This document shows positions 8,310 to 8,392 of a stretch of 8,392 bases of DNA, one piece after another. Source of the stretch: Limnospira sp050045915. GTDB taxonomy: Bacteria > Cyanobacteriota > Cyanobacteriia > Cyanobacteriales > Microcoleaceae. The position numbers were made by a program, and so were the translations under genes. The number at the start of each line of letters is the position of its first letter. Positions within the stretch are counted from its first letter, which is position 1. The notes under the pieces were generated by a model. The model was not told the DNA's origin and did no database searches. It saw only the letters and a program-made list of their open reading frames with translations. The stretch is from contig JBNGCR010000231.1 of the NCBI GenBank assembly GCA_050045915.1, positions 1 through 8,392 on the forward strand, given 5' to 3'.

Positions 8310-8336
8310 TTAGCACTCATGGGGTCTGAGTGCTAA
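8310..8336. promoter_or_regulatory. CIRCE operator (HrcA binding site)
   Basis: TTAGCACTC (8310-8318), nine-base spacer, GAGTGCTAA (8328-8336): a perfect match to the consensus CIRCE inverted repeat. It ends 33 bases before the groEL2 start codon, the usual place in the 5' leader or over the promoter. HrcA is known to repress groE genes through this site in many bacteria including cyanobacteria; hrcA itself is not in the window. Confidence 0.97.
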
Positions 8337-8358
8337 TTCGTGGAAACCGTACCGAGTT

Positions 8359-8392
8359 GGGGTGGGGGGAGTGGGGTGTGGGGGGAGTGGGG
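8359..8392 (+). repeat. G-rich 15-bp direct repeat with G-quadruplex pattern
   Basis: GTGGGGGGAGTGGGG occurs at 8362-8376 and again at 8378-8392, identical and separated by one T. With the leading GGGG (8359-8362) there are five runs of four or more G on the plus strand, joined by loops T, AGT, TGT and AGT. This meets the usual G-quadruplex pattern. It starts 22 bases upstream of CIRCE and continues to the window edge, so its full length is unknown. Confidence 0.8.

Overview
The window looks like chromosomal DNA from a cyanobacterium, probably a filamentous one, though genus cannot be fixed from sequence alone. Three things support this. The palindrome GCGATCGC (HIP1) occurs at least 11 times outside groEL. 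The GroEL is of the cyanobacterial GroEL2 type. The other three genes all carry the AAA-like (AAA_35-type) P-loop domain that is abundant in cyanobacteria, here joined to GGDEF, to WD40 repeats, or to nothing. All four protein genes lie on the minus strand, so transcription runs from high to low coordinates.

Right end (6521-8392): a monocistronic groEL2. It is preceded by a perfect CIRCE operator (HrcA site) and, further upstream, a G-rich 15-bp direct repeat with G-quadruplex potential that runs to the window edge. It is followed by a perfect 13-bp-stem terminator hairpin. No groES is seen in the 116 bases upstream, and CIRCE sits directly before groEL, so this is not the groESL operon copy.

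Middle and left (166-6345): three consecutive genes that look like one operon with gaps of about 31-35 bases. First comes an AAA-like ATPase fused to a diguanylate cyclase domain with an intact GGEEF active site and an RxxD inhibitory site. Second is a stand-alone AAA-like domain protein of about 370 residues. Third is a large AAA-like/WD40 protein with 14 visible WD40 repeats and a conserved-looking C-terminal tail. The second and third are clearly paralogous over the whole ATPase domain; the first is a more distant relative with an unusual Asn-Glu-Val-Asn in place of the Walker B Asp-Glu-x-Asp. A 100-N assembly gap interrupts the third gene where a linker, and by family expectation a membrane segment, should be.

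The most interesting hypothesis is that the three AAA-like proteins work together as a STAND-like signalling unit. In it the WD40 protein would sense or scaffold, the stand-alone ATPase would be a core subunit, and the GGDEF protein would convert the signal into cyclic di-GMP. That is inference from gene order and domain content only. The 1-165 and 6346-6520 stretches hold only GC-rich inverted repeats of the dispersed intergenic type and no gene that I can support.
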